Positions 33,862 to 42,725 of a DNA stretch of 64,000 nucleotides are shown in pieces. The DNA comes from PWQG01 sp050486205 (GTDB lineage: Bacteria > Pseudomonadota > Gammaproteobacteria > Pseudomonadales > Pseudohongiellaceae). A program made the position numbers and the translations under genes. How positions within the stretch are numbered: position 1 is the stretch's first letter; each line of letters starts with the position of its first letter. The notes below the pieces were generated by a model. That model had not been told where the DNA came from. It saw nothing but the letters and a program-made list of their open reading frames with translations, and searched no databases. The DNA is taken from the NCBI GenBank assembly GCA_050486205.1, contig JBJHCW010000006.1:248001-312000 (forward strand), given 5' to 3'.

Positions 33862-34122
33862 GTGAGTCAGGCCAGAGTCAGAGAGTTGTTGGCGCAGTTG
33901 CACCGGGAACTGGAAACGACCAGTGAAGTGGATGAAGAAACACTGGCGCTTGCCCGCAAGCTGGATCAGGACATTGATGAGCTGATCGAGACTGCGGAAA
34001 GCAGGAACAGCCCGGAAATGGAAAACGCCATTGCGCTGGAGGCGCAGTTTGCGGCGCGCCATCCGATGGCTGCGCGTATCACGCGGGAATTGATTGAGAC
34101 GCTGGGACGTATGGGGATCTGA
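33862..34122 (+). CDS. DUF4404 family protein
   Basis: Protein of 86 residues, a small helical DUF4404 protein (coiled-coil-prone helices rich in Glu and Leu) of unknown role. The start is GTG 33862: the ATG just before it is followed by a stop in another frame, and AGGTAGGGA provides the ribosome site. Its last 44 bp overlap the convergent holA gene, so the two transcripts are complementary there. Confidence 0.8.
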   Translation: MSQARVRELLAQLHRELETTSEVDEETLALARKLDQDIDELIETAESRNSPEMENAIALEAQFAARHPMAARITRELIETLGRMGI

Positions 34123-35134
34123 TTCCGGCCAGATCCAGCAGCGCCTGTTCGAGCAATATCCAGGGTGGCGCCGGGAACATGCCCTTTACTGCAAGATCGA
34201 TGTCACGACAGCGCAGCAGCAGCGCCCGGATCTGGGTGCTGCTGAGTCTTTCCACGGCAGCGCCCACCATGGCCTGGCGGTTCTGCCATATCCTCTCACT
34301 TTTCAGAATGGCCGCTGTCCGTTCGCCGGCTGCCCGGCGTTGTACCATTCTTGACAGGCTGCGCAGCTCTCGTGCCAGCATGGCCACTATCATCAACGCC
34401 TCGCCGCCTTCGTTGCGCAGGCTGTTCAGGCTGCGCAGGGCTCGCGCTGCGTCTCCGGCCAGTGCGTGATCAATGAGCTGAAAAACATTGTACCGGGAGC
34501 TGTCGGCTACGCTGCCGGCTATATCCCGGACATCCAGGTGGGCATTGCCTGTCCCGACCTGCTTCAATACGGCCAGTTTCTCAATTTCCTGGCTGGCCGC
34601 CAGCAGGTTTCCTTCCACGCGATCACACAGCAGTTGCAGCGCATCGGTATCAGCAGTCAGGCCCCGTGCAGCGAGACGCTGACTCAGCCACGCGGGCAGA
34701 CGGCTGCTGTCCACAGGCCAGATCTGGATCCAGGCGCCGGCGGCTTCGAGTTTCTGGAACCACTTGGTCTTTGGTGTTGACGGCTCCAGTTTAGGACTGA
34801 CAATCAACAGTAAGGTGTCCGGGCCCGGGTCGGCCATGTAGTCAACCAGCGCAGCCTTGGCAGCGTCATCAAATTTGCTGGCCCGCAGGCGCAGTTCGAG
34901 GATCTTGCGCTCTGCGAACAGGGACAGGCTGTTACCCGAGTGCTGCAGTGTGTGCCAGTCGAAATTATTATCAACAAACCAGGTTTCCCGCTCGCTGAAT
35001 CCCTGTTCTCTGGCGGCTTTGCGGATCAGGTCTGTGCTTTCCTGTACCAGCAGGGTCTCATCGCCGCTGACCCAGTACAGGGGCTGCAGCGTTGAGGCAA
35101 GGTGACGGGCAAGCTGTTCGGGGCGGATGATCAT
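34079..35134 (-). CDS. holA: DNA polymerase III delta subunit
   Basis: Protein of 351 residues. HolA opens the beta sliding clamp within the clamp loader. Recognised by YWVSGDETLLVQESTDLIR, the AAA+-like strands FAERKILELRLR and DTLLLIVSPKLE, and the C-terminal collar domain MIVAMLARELRSLSRMV. Length matches E. coli (343). The start overlaps lptE by 4 bp. The 3' end overlaps DUF4404 (44 bp). Confidence 0.93.
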   Translation of the reverse strand: MIIRPEQLARHLASTLQPLYWVSGDETLLVQESTDLIRKAAREQGFSERETWFVDNNFDWHTLQHSGNSLSLFAERKILELRLRASKFDDAAKAALVDYMADPGPDTLLLIVSPKLEPSTPKTKWFQKLEAAGAWIQIWPVDSSRLPAWLSQRLAARGLTADTDALQLLCDRVEGNLLAASQEIEKLAVLKQVGTGNAHLDVRDIAGSVADSSRYNVFQLIDHALAGDAARALRSLNSLRNEGGEALMIVAMLARELRSLSRMVQRRAAGERTAAILKSERIWQNRQAMVGAAVERLSSTQIRALLLRCRDIDLAVKGMFPAPPWILLEQALLDLAGIRSPYVPASQSIPA

Positions 35135-35658
35135 GGTGGATCAACGGTCTGCAGCCGGTCAAGTATGCGTTCGGCGAGATCACCGGACATCTCCGTCCGG
35201 ATCACGGCAAGCTCACGCGAGCTGCCGGCGATGTTACCGGCATCCTCGTCATGGCGGCGCTGAACGGACAGTGTCTCCGGGCCCGCTACCACGTCACCGC
35301 GAAAATAAAGCAAGGCAGTCACTTCCAGGCTTACCAGGTATTGTGCGCCGCGGGCGCGGCCGGCGCTGGTGACCGCCCGGCGATCGAACTGTTCGTCAAT
35401 CAATTGCAGCAGATAGCTGCTGTCTGCTTCGACGCCGGGTTCAAGCACCCGGACGTTGGCCCGTCGCAGGCGCTCGCTCAATGCCATACCCAGTTCACTG
35501 CCCGGTAGCGTTTGCAGCTGCAACGCGTTGATTGGCATCACCATACGTTCACTGCCGCGCAGTGAGAATCCGCACGCAGTGGTCAGCATCAGGCACAAGC
35601 CCATGACAACAAGTGTCTGAACCCGTCGAGAGGCAGTTATGGCGAACCGGTCAGGCAT
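35131..35658 (-). CDS. lptE: LPS-assembly lipoprotein LptE
   Basis: Protein of 175 residues. LptE plugs the LptD barrel that places lipopolysaccharide in the outer membrane. A signal peptide with lipobox LTTAC (Cys about 29) is followed by GFSLRG, the hallmark of the family, and the beta-alpha-beta fold (LMSERLRRANVRVLEPG type segment at 60-80). It sits between leuS (6 bp upstream) and holA (4-bp overlap) as usual. Confidence 0.93.
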   Translation of the reverse strand: MPDRFAITASRRVQTLVVMGLCLMLTTACGFSLRGSERMVMPINALQLQTLPGSELGMALSERLRRANVRVLEPGVEADSSYLLQLIDEQFDRRAVTSAGRARGAQYLVSLEVTALLYFRGDVVAGPETLSVQRRHDEDAGNIAGSSRELAVIRTEMSGDLAERILDRLQTVDPP

Positions 35659-35664
35659 GATGGA

Positions 35665-38160
35665 CTATCCCACTACAATATTGATCAGTTTCTCCGGCAC
35701 CACTATGACTTTGCGGACCGTCTTGCCATCGGTGAATTTGCGCACGTTATCGTTTTCCAATGCCATGGCTTCCAGGGCGTCACGCGACACACTCTTGTCA
35801 GCCTCAATGCGTGCGCGCAGCTTGCCGTTGACCTGTACGACCAGTTGCATACTGTCCTGGGCCAGTGCCGCTTCATCAACTGCGGGCCACGGTGTATCGA
35901 TCACCGGGGTGTCATGCCCCAGATGCAGCCACAGCGCATGGCAGATGTGGGGCACCACAGGGGACAACATCAACACAACAGCGTTCAGCGCCTCATTGAC
36001 AACACTGTGGTTGATGCGGGCCTGTTCATCCGCGCCGCTGCACGCATTCTGGTCCTGAAAGCGAGTGATGCTGTTCACCAGTTCCATCACGGCAGCCACA
36101 GCGGTGTTGAACGTCTGGCGGCGGCCATAGTCATCATCCACTTTCTGCAAGGTGCTGTGTGTTTTCAGGCGCAAGGCCTTCTGCTCGGCATTCAGTGACG
36201 ACTGGACAATGTCAGCCACATCAACGGGGCTATGCTCGATCACCAGGCGCCAGAGTTTTTTCAGGAACCGGAAGCTGCCTTCAACGCCACTGTCTGACCA
36301 TTCCAGGGACTGCTCCGGCGGTGCGGCAAACATGGTGAACAGGCGTGCTGTATCGGCACCGTATTTATTGATGAGCTCCACCGGTTCCACAGTGTTGCCT
36401 TTGGACTTGGACATTTTGCTGCCGTCCTTGAGCACCATGCCCTGTGTCAGCAGGCGCCTGAACGGTTCATCGCTGCTGACCAGGCCTTCGTCACGCATGA
36501 GTTTGTGGAAGAAACGCGCGTAGAGCAGGTGCAGAATGGCATGTTCGATACCACCAATGTACTGGTCTACCGGCAGCCAGTAATTTGCCCGCCCGTCCAG
36601 CATACCTGTTTTCAGATCCGGGCAGGTGTATCGCGCAAAGTACCAGGATGACTCCATGAAGGTGTCAAAGGTGTCGGTTTCACGCCGGGCTTGTCCACCG
36701 CACTCAGGGCAATCCACTTGCAGGAATTCGGGCATCCTTTTCAGCGGTGAACCGCTGTCATCAAATGCCACCTGCTCCGGCAGTATGACGGGCAGGTCCT
36801 TCTCGGGGACAGGAACCGGGCCGCAGCTGGGGCAGTGTATGATGGGGATGGGCGCGCCCCAGTAGCGCTGACGTGCTATGCCCCAGTCGCGCAGGCGGAA
36901 GTTGACTTTCTTCTCGCCTTTGCCAAGTTGCTTCAGCTCCGCTTCGATTGCGTCAAAGGCCTGCTGGAAATCCATGCCGTCAAACTTTCCGGAATTGACC
37001 AGAACGCCTTTTTCGGTAAAGGCCGCGGTGGACAGGTCGCAGTGCTGATTGTTGCTGGCAGGTGCGATAACCTGGCGGATGGGCAAGCCGTATTTGCGGG
37101 CAAACTCGAAGTCGCGCTGGTCATGTCCGGGTACGGCCATGACGGCGCCGGAGCCGTAGCTCATCAGTACAAAGTTGGCGACATAAACCGGCACTTCCTC
37201 ATCGGTCAGAGGGTGCACTGCCTTCAGGCCAGTGTCCAGGCCCACTTTTTCCATGGTTGCCATATCGGCTTCGGCGGTCTTGATGTTGTTCTGCTGGCGG
37301 ATGAAGTTGGCTATGGCCGGATTGTCAGCGGCAGCCTTTTCGGCCAACGGATGCTGCGGTGCGACGGCGACATAGGTGACACCCATCAGTGTGTCCGGTC
37401 TGGTGGTGTAGACACTGATTTCGCGCAGCGCTGCATCCTGTTCGCCGGCAATGCCAAAGACAAGTTCGATACCTTCTGACCGGCCGATCCAGTTCTGTTG
37501 CATGGTACGGACCATCTCTGGCCAGTCATCGAGTGTGTCCAGATCATCCAGCAGTTCCTGGGCGTAGTCGGTGATACGCAGAAACCACTGTGGAATCTTG
37601 CGCCGTTCGACCAGTGCACCGGAGCGCCATCCGCGCCCGTCGACTACCTGTTCATTGGCCAGAACTGTCTGGTCCACCGGATCCCAGTTGACCTCGGCTT
37701 CCTTGCGGTACACCAGGCCCTTGCGGTACAGGCGTGTAAACAGCCACTGCTCCCATCGGTAGTATTCAGGATGGCAGGTGGCAATCTCACGACGCCAGTC
37801 GTAGGCGTAGCCGAGCTGCTTGAGCTGGGCGCGCATGTAGTCGATATTGCTCCAGGTCCATTCTGCCGGTGCTATACCTCGCTGCATGGCGGCGTTTTCC
37901 GCCGGCAGGCCAAAAGCGTCCCAGCCCATGGGTTGCAACACATTCTTGCCGTGCATGCGCTGGTACCGGCTGATGACATCGCCGATAAGATAGTTGCGAA
38001 CGTGCCCCATGTGCAGATGGCCGCTGGGATAGGGAAACATGGAAAGGCAGTAGAATTTTTCGCGGGTGTCGTCTTCGCTTACACGAAAGCTCTGGTGCTG
38101 CTCCCAGTACTGCTGGGCATCGGCCTCCACGGCCTGTGGCGAATAACTGGCGTCGGTCAT
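35665..38160 (-). CDS. leuS: Leucyl-tRNA synthetase
   Basis: Protein of 831 residues. LeuRS charges tRNA-Leu and hydrolyses mischarged products. The class I motifs are MFPYPSGHLHMGHVRNY (HIGH variant HMGH) and KMSKSKGN; the CP1 editing domain (about 225-420) and the zinc-like region with CPSCG and CPECGG are present. ATG 38160 is chosen over a GTG nine bases earlier; no clear ribosome site decides. The spacer to corC is 75 bp; lnt, usual between them, is missing. Confidence 0.96.
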   Translation of the reverse strand: MTDASYSPQAVEADAQQYWEQHQSFRVSEDDTREKFYCLSMFPYPSGHLHMGHVRNYLIGDVISRYQRMHGKNVLQPMGWDAFGLPAENAAMQRGIAPAEWTWSNIDYMRAQLKQLGYAYDWRREIATCHPEYYRWEQWLFTRLYRKGLVYRKEAEVNWDPVDQTVLANEQVVDGRGWRSGALVERRKIPQWFLRITDYAQELLDDLDTLDDWPEMVRTMQQNWIGRSEGIELVFGIAGEQDAALREISVYTTRPDTLMGVTYVAVAPQHPLAEKAAADNPAIANFIRQQNNIKTAEADMATMEKVGLDTGLKAVHPLTDEEVPVYVANFVLMSYGSGAVMAVPGHDQRDFEFARKYGLPIRQVIAPASNNQHCDLSTAAFTEKGVLVNSGKFDGMDFQQAFDAIEAELKQLGKGEKKVNFRLRDWGIARQRYWGAPIPIIHCPSCGPVPVPEKDLPVILPEQVAFDDSGSPLKRMPEFLQVDCPECGGQARRETDTFDTFMESSWYFARYTCPDLKTGMLDGRANYWLPVDQYIGGIEHAILHLLYARFFHKLMRDEGLVSSDEPFRRLLTQGMVLKDGSKMSKSKGNTVEPVELINKYGADTARLFTMFAAPPEQSLEWSDSGVEGSFRFLKKLWRLVIEHSPVDVADIVQSSLNAEQKALRLKTHSTLQKVDDDYGRRQTFNTAVAAVMELVNSITRFQDQNACSGADEQARINHSVVNEALNAVVLMLSPVVPHICHALWLHLGHDTPVIDTPWPAVDEAALAQDSMQLVVQVNGKLRARIEADKSVSRDALEAMALENDNVRKFTDGKTVRKVIVVPEKLINIVVG

Positions 38161-38235
38161 GGTTTTCACGTGTCTTGAAGGTGATTTGGTCAGGGTTTCG
38201 GAAAGCCGTCAAGCATACCGCAGTGCCGGCTTCAA

Positions 38236-39102
38236 TTACAGTGAGTTGTGTTGTCTGGTCGGACCCTGTCGCCGTACCTTCAGCAGACGTATCTGACGGC
38301 TGTCCGCATTGAGCACGGTGAAGTGAAACGGCGCGATGCTGACCGACTCGTCACGCTCGGGGATGTGCCCAAGTGTGCGCAGTACAAGCCCGCCTATGGT
38401 GTCGGCCTCCTCGTCGCTGTAGTCGCTGTGGAAGTACTCGTTGAATTCCTCGACCGGCGTCAGTGCCTTGACGATATAATTGCGCTCGTCAAATTTCTTG
38501 ATATAGCTGTCATCGTCAACGTCATACTCGTCTTCGATTTCACCCACTATCTGTTCCAGCACGTCCTCGATGGTCACCACGCCGCTGACACTACCGTACT
38601 CGTCAATGACCACGGCCATGTGATTGCGGTTTTCACGAAATTCGCGCAGTAACACGTTGAGTCGCTTGCTTTCCGGCACACAGGTCGCCGGTCGGGTCAG
38701 GTCCTTGATGTTGAATTTGTCTGCGTTACCGTTGAATGCCAGTGGCAGAAGGTCCTTGGCCAGCAGGATGCCAAGCACCGAATCGGGTGTGTCCCCGACA
38801 ACCGGAAAACGCGAATGTGATGCTTCGACCACGATTTTCATGATCTCCTGCAGATTGTGATCGATGGAAACTGTCACTACCTGGGAGCGGGGAATCATGA
38901 TTTCCCGGACCTGCATGTTGGAGACCTGGAGTGCACCCTCAATGATGCTGAGCGCGTCAGCATCCAGTAGTTGATGCTGCTCGGCATTGCGCAGCATGGC
39001 CAGCAGATCCTTGACGTCAGACGGTTCGTCCGAGAAAACCTGTGTAATTCTATCCAGCCACGACCGCGGTCGTGGCTCGGTACCCGAAGGTTCTTCTTTC
39101 AT
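38236..39102 (-). CDS. corC: CorC/YbeX CBS-domain protein
   Basis: Protein of 288 residues. CorC-type proteins have two CBS domains (about 65-180, with REIMIPRSQVVTVSID and FPVVGDTPDSVLGILLAKD) and a C-terminal CorC/HlyC domain (about 195-280). They affect Mg2+/Co2+ efflux and ribosome maturation in E. coli. This member lacks membrane helices, so it is the soluble form. It lies between ybeY (27 bp) and leuS. Confidence 0.92.
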   Translation of the reverse strand: MKEEPSGTEPRPRSWLDRITQVFSDEPSDVKDLLAMLRNAEQHQLLDADALSIIEGALQVSNMQVREIMIPRSQVVTVSIDHNLQEIMKIVVEASHSRFPVVGDTPDSVLGILLAKDLLPLAFNGNADKFNIKDLTRPATCVPESKRLNVLLREFRENRNHMAVVIDEYGSVSGVVTIEDVLEQIVGEIEDEYDVDDDSYIKKFDERNYIVKALTPVEEFNEYFHSDYSDEEADTIGGLVLRTLGHIPERDESVSIAPFHFTVLNADSRQIRLLKVRRQGPTRQHNSL

Positions 39103-39129
39103 TGGTAACAGAGGCTCCTGCGCTGTTGC

Positions 39130-39618
39130 TCAGTGGGGATGTTCATAGGGATTGTCGGTGAAACCCAGGGAAGCCAGGATGGTGGCTTCCAGTTGTTCCA
39201 TGGCTTCTGCTTCGCTGTCATGCTGATGATCGTGACCCAGCAGATGCAAGGTGCCGTGAATAGTCATGTGGGCCCAGTGTGCCATCACCGGCTTTTGCTG
39301 CAATGTGGCTTCGCGCTCGACAACTGCGGCGCAGATGGCCAGGTCCCCCAGGGGGACAGGATCCATCAATGATTGAATTGACTCGGGGATGTTGGCAGGG
39401 AATGACAACACATTGGTTGCACCCTGCCTGTCGCGGTACTGATTGTTCAACGCTGCCGACTCGGTTTCGTCCACCAGGCGGATACTGACCGCTGGATTGG
39501 CAAGGCGCGAGTGTGCTTGTGTGCCCCGCTCAATGGCACTGGTTACCCACTGCGTGAACTGTTCCGGCTGAGGGCCACTGCTGAACTGCCCGTTGTCAAT
39601 ATCAACTGTCACGTTCAT
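39130..39618 (-). CDS. ybeY: Endoribonuclease YbeY
   Basis: Protein of 162 residues. YbeY is a single-strand-specific RNase for 16S rRNA 3' maturation and 70S quality control. The zinc site is HGTLHLLGHDH, where the usual Tyr is His. The start ATG 39618 lies 17 bp inside the end of phoH. A longer in-frame reading into phoH (to 39750) is a shadow. Confidence 0.93.
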   Translation of the reverse strand: MNVTVDIDNGQFSSGPQPEQFTQWVTSAIERGTQAHSRLANPAVSIRLVDETESAALNNQYRDRQGATNVLSFPANIPESIQSLMDPVPLGDLAICAAVVEREATLQQKPVMAHWAHMTIHGTLHLLGHDHQHDSEAEAMEQLEATILASLGFTDNPYEHPH

Positions 39619-40603
39619 TGAGCCTTGCCAGTGTGCCACTTTGTTCATAGCGATCATAGGCTTCCACAATACGCTGCACCAGTGTGTGTCTGACGACATC
39701 TTTTGAAGTGAAGTGGGTGAAGCCGATGCCGGGCATGTTGTCCAGTACATTCATCACATGGACCAGACCGGAGCGCTCGCCCTTGGGCAGATCGATCTGG
39801 GTCACGTCGCCGGTGATGACTGCGCTGGAGCCAAAGCCAATGCGTGTCAGAAACATCTTCATCTGTGCGACGGTGGTGTTCTGGCTTTCGTCCAGGATGA
39901 TGAACGACCCGTTCAGCGTACGGCCGCGCATATAGGCAAGCGGGGCCACTTCGATGACGTTTTTCTCGATCAGGCGGGCAACTTTCTCAAAACCCAGCAT
40001 TTCGTACAGTGCGTCGTAGAGCGGGCGCAGGTAGGGATCGATTTTCTGCGCCAGATCACCCGGCAGAAACCCGAGTTTCTCACCGGCTTCCACGGCGGGG
40101 CGTACCAGCAACAGGCGTTTGATACGGTCCTGCATCAAGGCCTCGACCGCACAGGCCACTGCCAGGTAGGTCTTGCCGGTGCCGGCTGGACCGATGCCAA
40201 AGTTGATGTCCCGGGAGTGTATCGACTCCACATATTCACGCTGGTGAGCACCGCGGGGCTTGATGGAGCGCAGTGGTGTTTTGATCAGCAGCGACGGCAG
40301 GCTGGCGTCCTCCCGGGCACTGTCGACCAGGTCGGCCTCCTTGAGCGTCAGATGCACGGTGTCGGGACTGATAGCCTGTCCCGCACCGGTGACCTGATAC
40401 AGGGAGTCGAGCACGCGAGTGCCTCCGGAGACAGCCTGTTCGCTGCCCGATAGGTGGAAGGTATTGCCGCGGTGCTGGATCTTGACCGACAGGGACCGCT
40501 CAATCTGCTTGATGTGTTCGTTGAGATGACCACAGAGATTGGCCAGGCGATGTATGTCTTCGGGCTCGAGAACGAGCTGTTCGGTGTAGTTGTCAGTTGC
40601 CAT
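39602..40603 (-). CDS. ybeZ: PhoH-like ATPase YbeZ
   Basis: Protein of 333 residues. The PhoH domain has the Walker A GPAGTGKTYLAV, a Walker B-type FIILDESQNT and the sensor RIGFGSSAVITGDVTQIDLP. The N-terminal KH-like region (about 1-100) fits YbeZ, which partners YbeY in rRNA processing. AAGGAGG lies 15 nt before the ATG. It begins the phoH-ybeY-corC-leuS-lptE-holA operon. Confidence 0.93.
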   Translation of the reverse strand: MATDNYTEQLVLEPEDIHRLANLCGHLNEHIKQIERSLSVKIQHRGNTFHLSGSEQAVSGGTRVLDSLYQVTGAGQAISPDTVHLTLKEADLVDSAREDASLPSLLIKTPLRSIKPRGAHQREYVESIHSRDINFGIGPAGTGKTYLAVACAVEALMQDRIKRLLLVRPAVEAGEKLGFLPGDLAQKIDPYLRPLYDALYEMLGFEKVARLIEKNVIEVAPLAYMRGRTLNGSFIILDESQNTTVAQMKMFLTRIGFGSSAVITGDVTQIDLPKGERSGLVHVMNVLDNMPGIGFTHFTSKDVVRHTLVQRIVEAYDRYEQSGTLARLNERDS

Positions 40604-40644
40604 GCAGCAGGCTTGTCTACCTCCTTATGCGGGGATGAATAGTC

Positions 40645-40673
40645 AGTATATAGCGTATCTGTGAAGAAACGGC
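40645..40673 (-). promoter_or_regulatory. Sigma-70-like promoter before ybeZ operon
   Basis: On the minus strand TTGCCG (40673-40668) and TATATA (40650-40645) are separated by exactly 17 bp and lie about 45-70 bp before the ybeZ start. Each hexamer matches the consensus at four of six bases. It would drive the ybeZ-ybeY-corC operon. Confidence 0.45.
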
Positions 40674-40715
40674 AACACTCGTATAGTGGGCAAGACCGGT
40701 TGGTTGATGCAAGGA

Positions 40716-42173
40716 TTACAGCTCGCCGGCCAGTGAATTTGGATGCGCGTCGGTGATGCGCACACCAACAAACTGCCCGATCAGTCCGTGATCATCGCTG
40801 GTGAAGTTCACCACGCGGTTGTTCTCGGTACGGCCCTGCAATTGGCCACGCCCGCGCTTGGCAGGTCCTGTGACCAGGATACGTTGTTCGCTGCCAACCA
40901 TGCTGGCACTTATACCAGCGGCCTGTTGCAGGATCTGCGCCTGGAGTGCGGCCAGGCGGTGCTTTTTCTCGCGCTCACTGGTGTTGTCCGGCAATTCGGC
41001 CGCCGGCGTGCCGGGTCTGGCGCTGTAGATGAAGCTGAACGAGGTATCAAAACCGACCTCGATGATCAGATTCATGGTGTCCTCGAAATCCTGCTGGGTC
41101 TCACCCGGGAAACCGACAATGAAGTCCGATGACAGGCTGATGCCTGGCCGTATGGCCTTGAGTCGGTTGATGATGCGCAGATAATCGGCTGCGGTATGCC
41201 CGCGCTTCATGGCGGCAAGAATACGATCGGATCCGCTCTGTACTGGCAGGTGCAGGTGGCTGACCAGTGCCGGCACATGCTGGTAGATTTCTATGAGCGA
41301 GTCAGAAAACTCCATCGGGTGAGACGTGGTGAAGCGGATGCGATCAATACCGTCGATGGCGGAGACATAGGTGATCAGAGTGGCCAGGTCGATGATCTGG
41401 TTGTCATGGCTGAGTCCGCGATAGGCATTGACGTTCTGGCCGAGCAGATTTATCTCGCGCACACCCTGTTCGGCCAGATGCACGGCTTCGGCAAGCACGT
41501 CATCCATCGGGCGACTGACTTCCTCGCCACGCGTGTAGGGTACAACGCAGAATGTGCAGTATTTGCTGCAGCCTTCCATGATGCTGAGAAAGGCCTGGCA
41601 TCCGTCCACTGAGGGCTCGGGCAGTCGATCGAATTTTTCGATTTCTGGGAAGCTGATGTCAACAACGGCACCTTTTTCGACCTTCTGCTCAAGCATGTCG
41701 GGCAGCTTGTGCAGAGTCTGTGGACCAAACACCACGTCCACGTAGGGCGCCCGGGTACTGATGGCCTGACCCTCCTGGCTGGCCACGCAGCCACCAACAG
41801 CAATCTGCACGCCTGGGCGGGCGTCTTTCAGTGCACGCCAGCGCCCGAGCTGGTGAAAGACTTTCTCCTGGGCTTTTTCCCGGATCGAACAGGTATTGAG
41901 CAGCAGGATGTCGGCTTCTTCCGGCGTTGCCACGGGCACAGCGCCCTTGTCACGCAGCAGATCGATCATGCGAGACGAATCGTATTCGTTCATCTGGCAG
42001 CCATGGGTCTTGATATAGACTTTTCTGCCCGCATATGAGGGGTTGTGAGCGGCAGAGACCTCGCTGGCAGATGCCCCATTGCCAGTGTCGATGGCATCCG
42101 AGGTGATCAGATCCGTGTTTGCGCCCCCGGAAACGGAAGCGTCAGTGCTTGTTGAGAGGCTGCGGGTAGTCAT
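40716..42173 (-). CDS. miaB: tRNA-2-methylthio-N6-dimethylallyladenosine synthase
   Basis: Protein of 485 residues from ATG 42173. MiaB adds the methylthio group to i6A37 in tRNA using two [4Fe-4S] clusters. The N-terminal Cys set is GCQMNEYDS, NTCSIREKA and GGCVASQEG; the radical-SAM CxxxCxxC is EGCSKYCTFCVVPY; a TRAM domain ends the protein. A 47-residue Ser/Thr/Ala-rich extension precedes the usual start and looks disordered. A TTG at 42227 could extend it more. It is 112 bp upstream of ybeZ. Confidence 0.94.
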   Translation of the reverse strand: MTTRSLSTSTDASVSGGANTDLITSDAIDTGNGASASEVSAAHNPSYAGRKVYIKTHGCQMNEYDSSRMIDLLRDKGAVPVATPEEADILLLNTCSIREKAQEKVFHQLGRWRALKDARPGVQIAVGGCVASQEGQAISTRAPYVDVVFGPQTLHKLPDMLEQKVEKGAVVDISFPEIEKFDRLPEPSVDGCQAFLSIMEGCSKYCTFCVVPYTRGEEVSRPMDDVLAEAVHLAEQGVREINLLGQNVNAYRGLSHDNQIIDLATLITYVSAIDGIDRIRFTTSHPMEFSDSLIEIYQHVPALVSHLHLPVQSGSDRILAAMKRGHTAADYLRIINRLKAIRPGISLSSDFIVGFPGETQQDFEDTMNLIIEVGFDTSFSFIYSARPGTPAAELPDNTSEREKKHRLAALQAQILQQAAGISASMVGSEQRILVTGPAKRGRGQLQGRTENNRVVNFTSDDHGLIGQFVGVRITDAHPNSLAGEL

Positions 42174-42357
42174 GACGGTCAACTGGTCTGCTGAAAAGTT
42201 GTTGGTGCTGCAATGCCGGTGCTGCAATCAACCACGTGCCACCAGCAGGTTGTTGCGCGCCGAAAAGCGGCGAAGTATAGCATTTTATTCGAGTCCATGC
42301 TGTATATCGGGTACAATGCCCGTGCTGCAGTAACATTTCTTCAGAGAGTCCCGATTC

Positions 42358-42705
42358 ATGCCTGATGTATCCCAGATTTACCGCATCACCTTTCTCAACA
42401 AGGGCAAGGTGTACGAGGTTTTTGCGAAACAGGTCTATCAGAGTGAGCTGTATGGCTTTATTGAGATAGAGGACTACCTGTTTGACGAACGTAGTCAGGT
42501 GGTTGTTGATCCCAGTGAAGAGAAGCTCAAATCCGAATTCAGTGGTGTGAAGCGCAGTTTTGTGCCGCTTCAGGCCATCATCAGGATTGATGAGGTGGAA
42601 AAGCCCGGTGTACCCAAGATTTCCAGCGGCGACAAGATCATGCCGTTTCCTGTCTCCTTTTCCGGTGGCCGCAACAGCGGCGATGGCAATACCGGGCCGG
42701 TGTGA
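42358..42705 (+). CDS. DUF1820 family protein
   Basis: Protein of 115 residues of the DUF1820 family, of unknown function but widespread in gammaproteobacteria next to miaB. The family pattern YRITFLNKGKVYEVFAKQVY and LYGFIEIEDYLFDE is clear. The end, Gly/Ser-rich and probably disordered, runs into a 10-bp perfect hairpin that holds its TGA. It is divergent from miaB. Confidence 0.88.
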   Translation: MPDVSQIYRITFLNKGKVYEVFAKQVYQSELYGFIEIEDYLFDERSQVVVDPSEEKLKSEFSGVKRSFVPLQAIIRIDEVEKPGVPKISSGDKIMPFPVSFSGGRNSGDGNTGPV

Positions 42706-42714
42706 CCGGCCCGG
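42692..42714. terminator. Perfect 10-bp hairpin between convergent genes
   Basis: CCGGGCCGGT (42692-42701), GTG loop and ACCGGCCCGG (42705-42714) pair perfectly. The stop of DUF1820 lies in the loop and stem, and the aminotransferase stop follows 12 bp later. No U-run is present, so it may be a bidirectional but weak terminator or an mRNA 3' protecting stem. Confidence 0.6.
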
Positions 42715-42725
42715 AGCTGGTTCGC

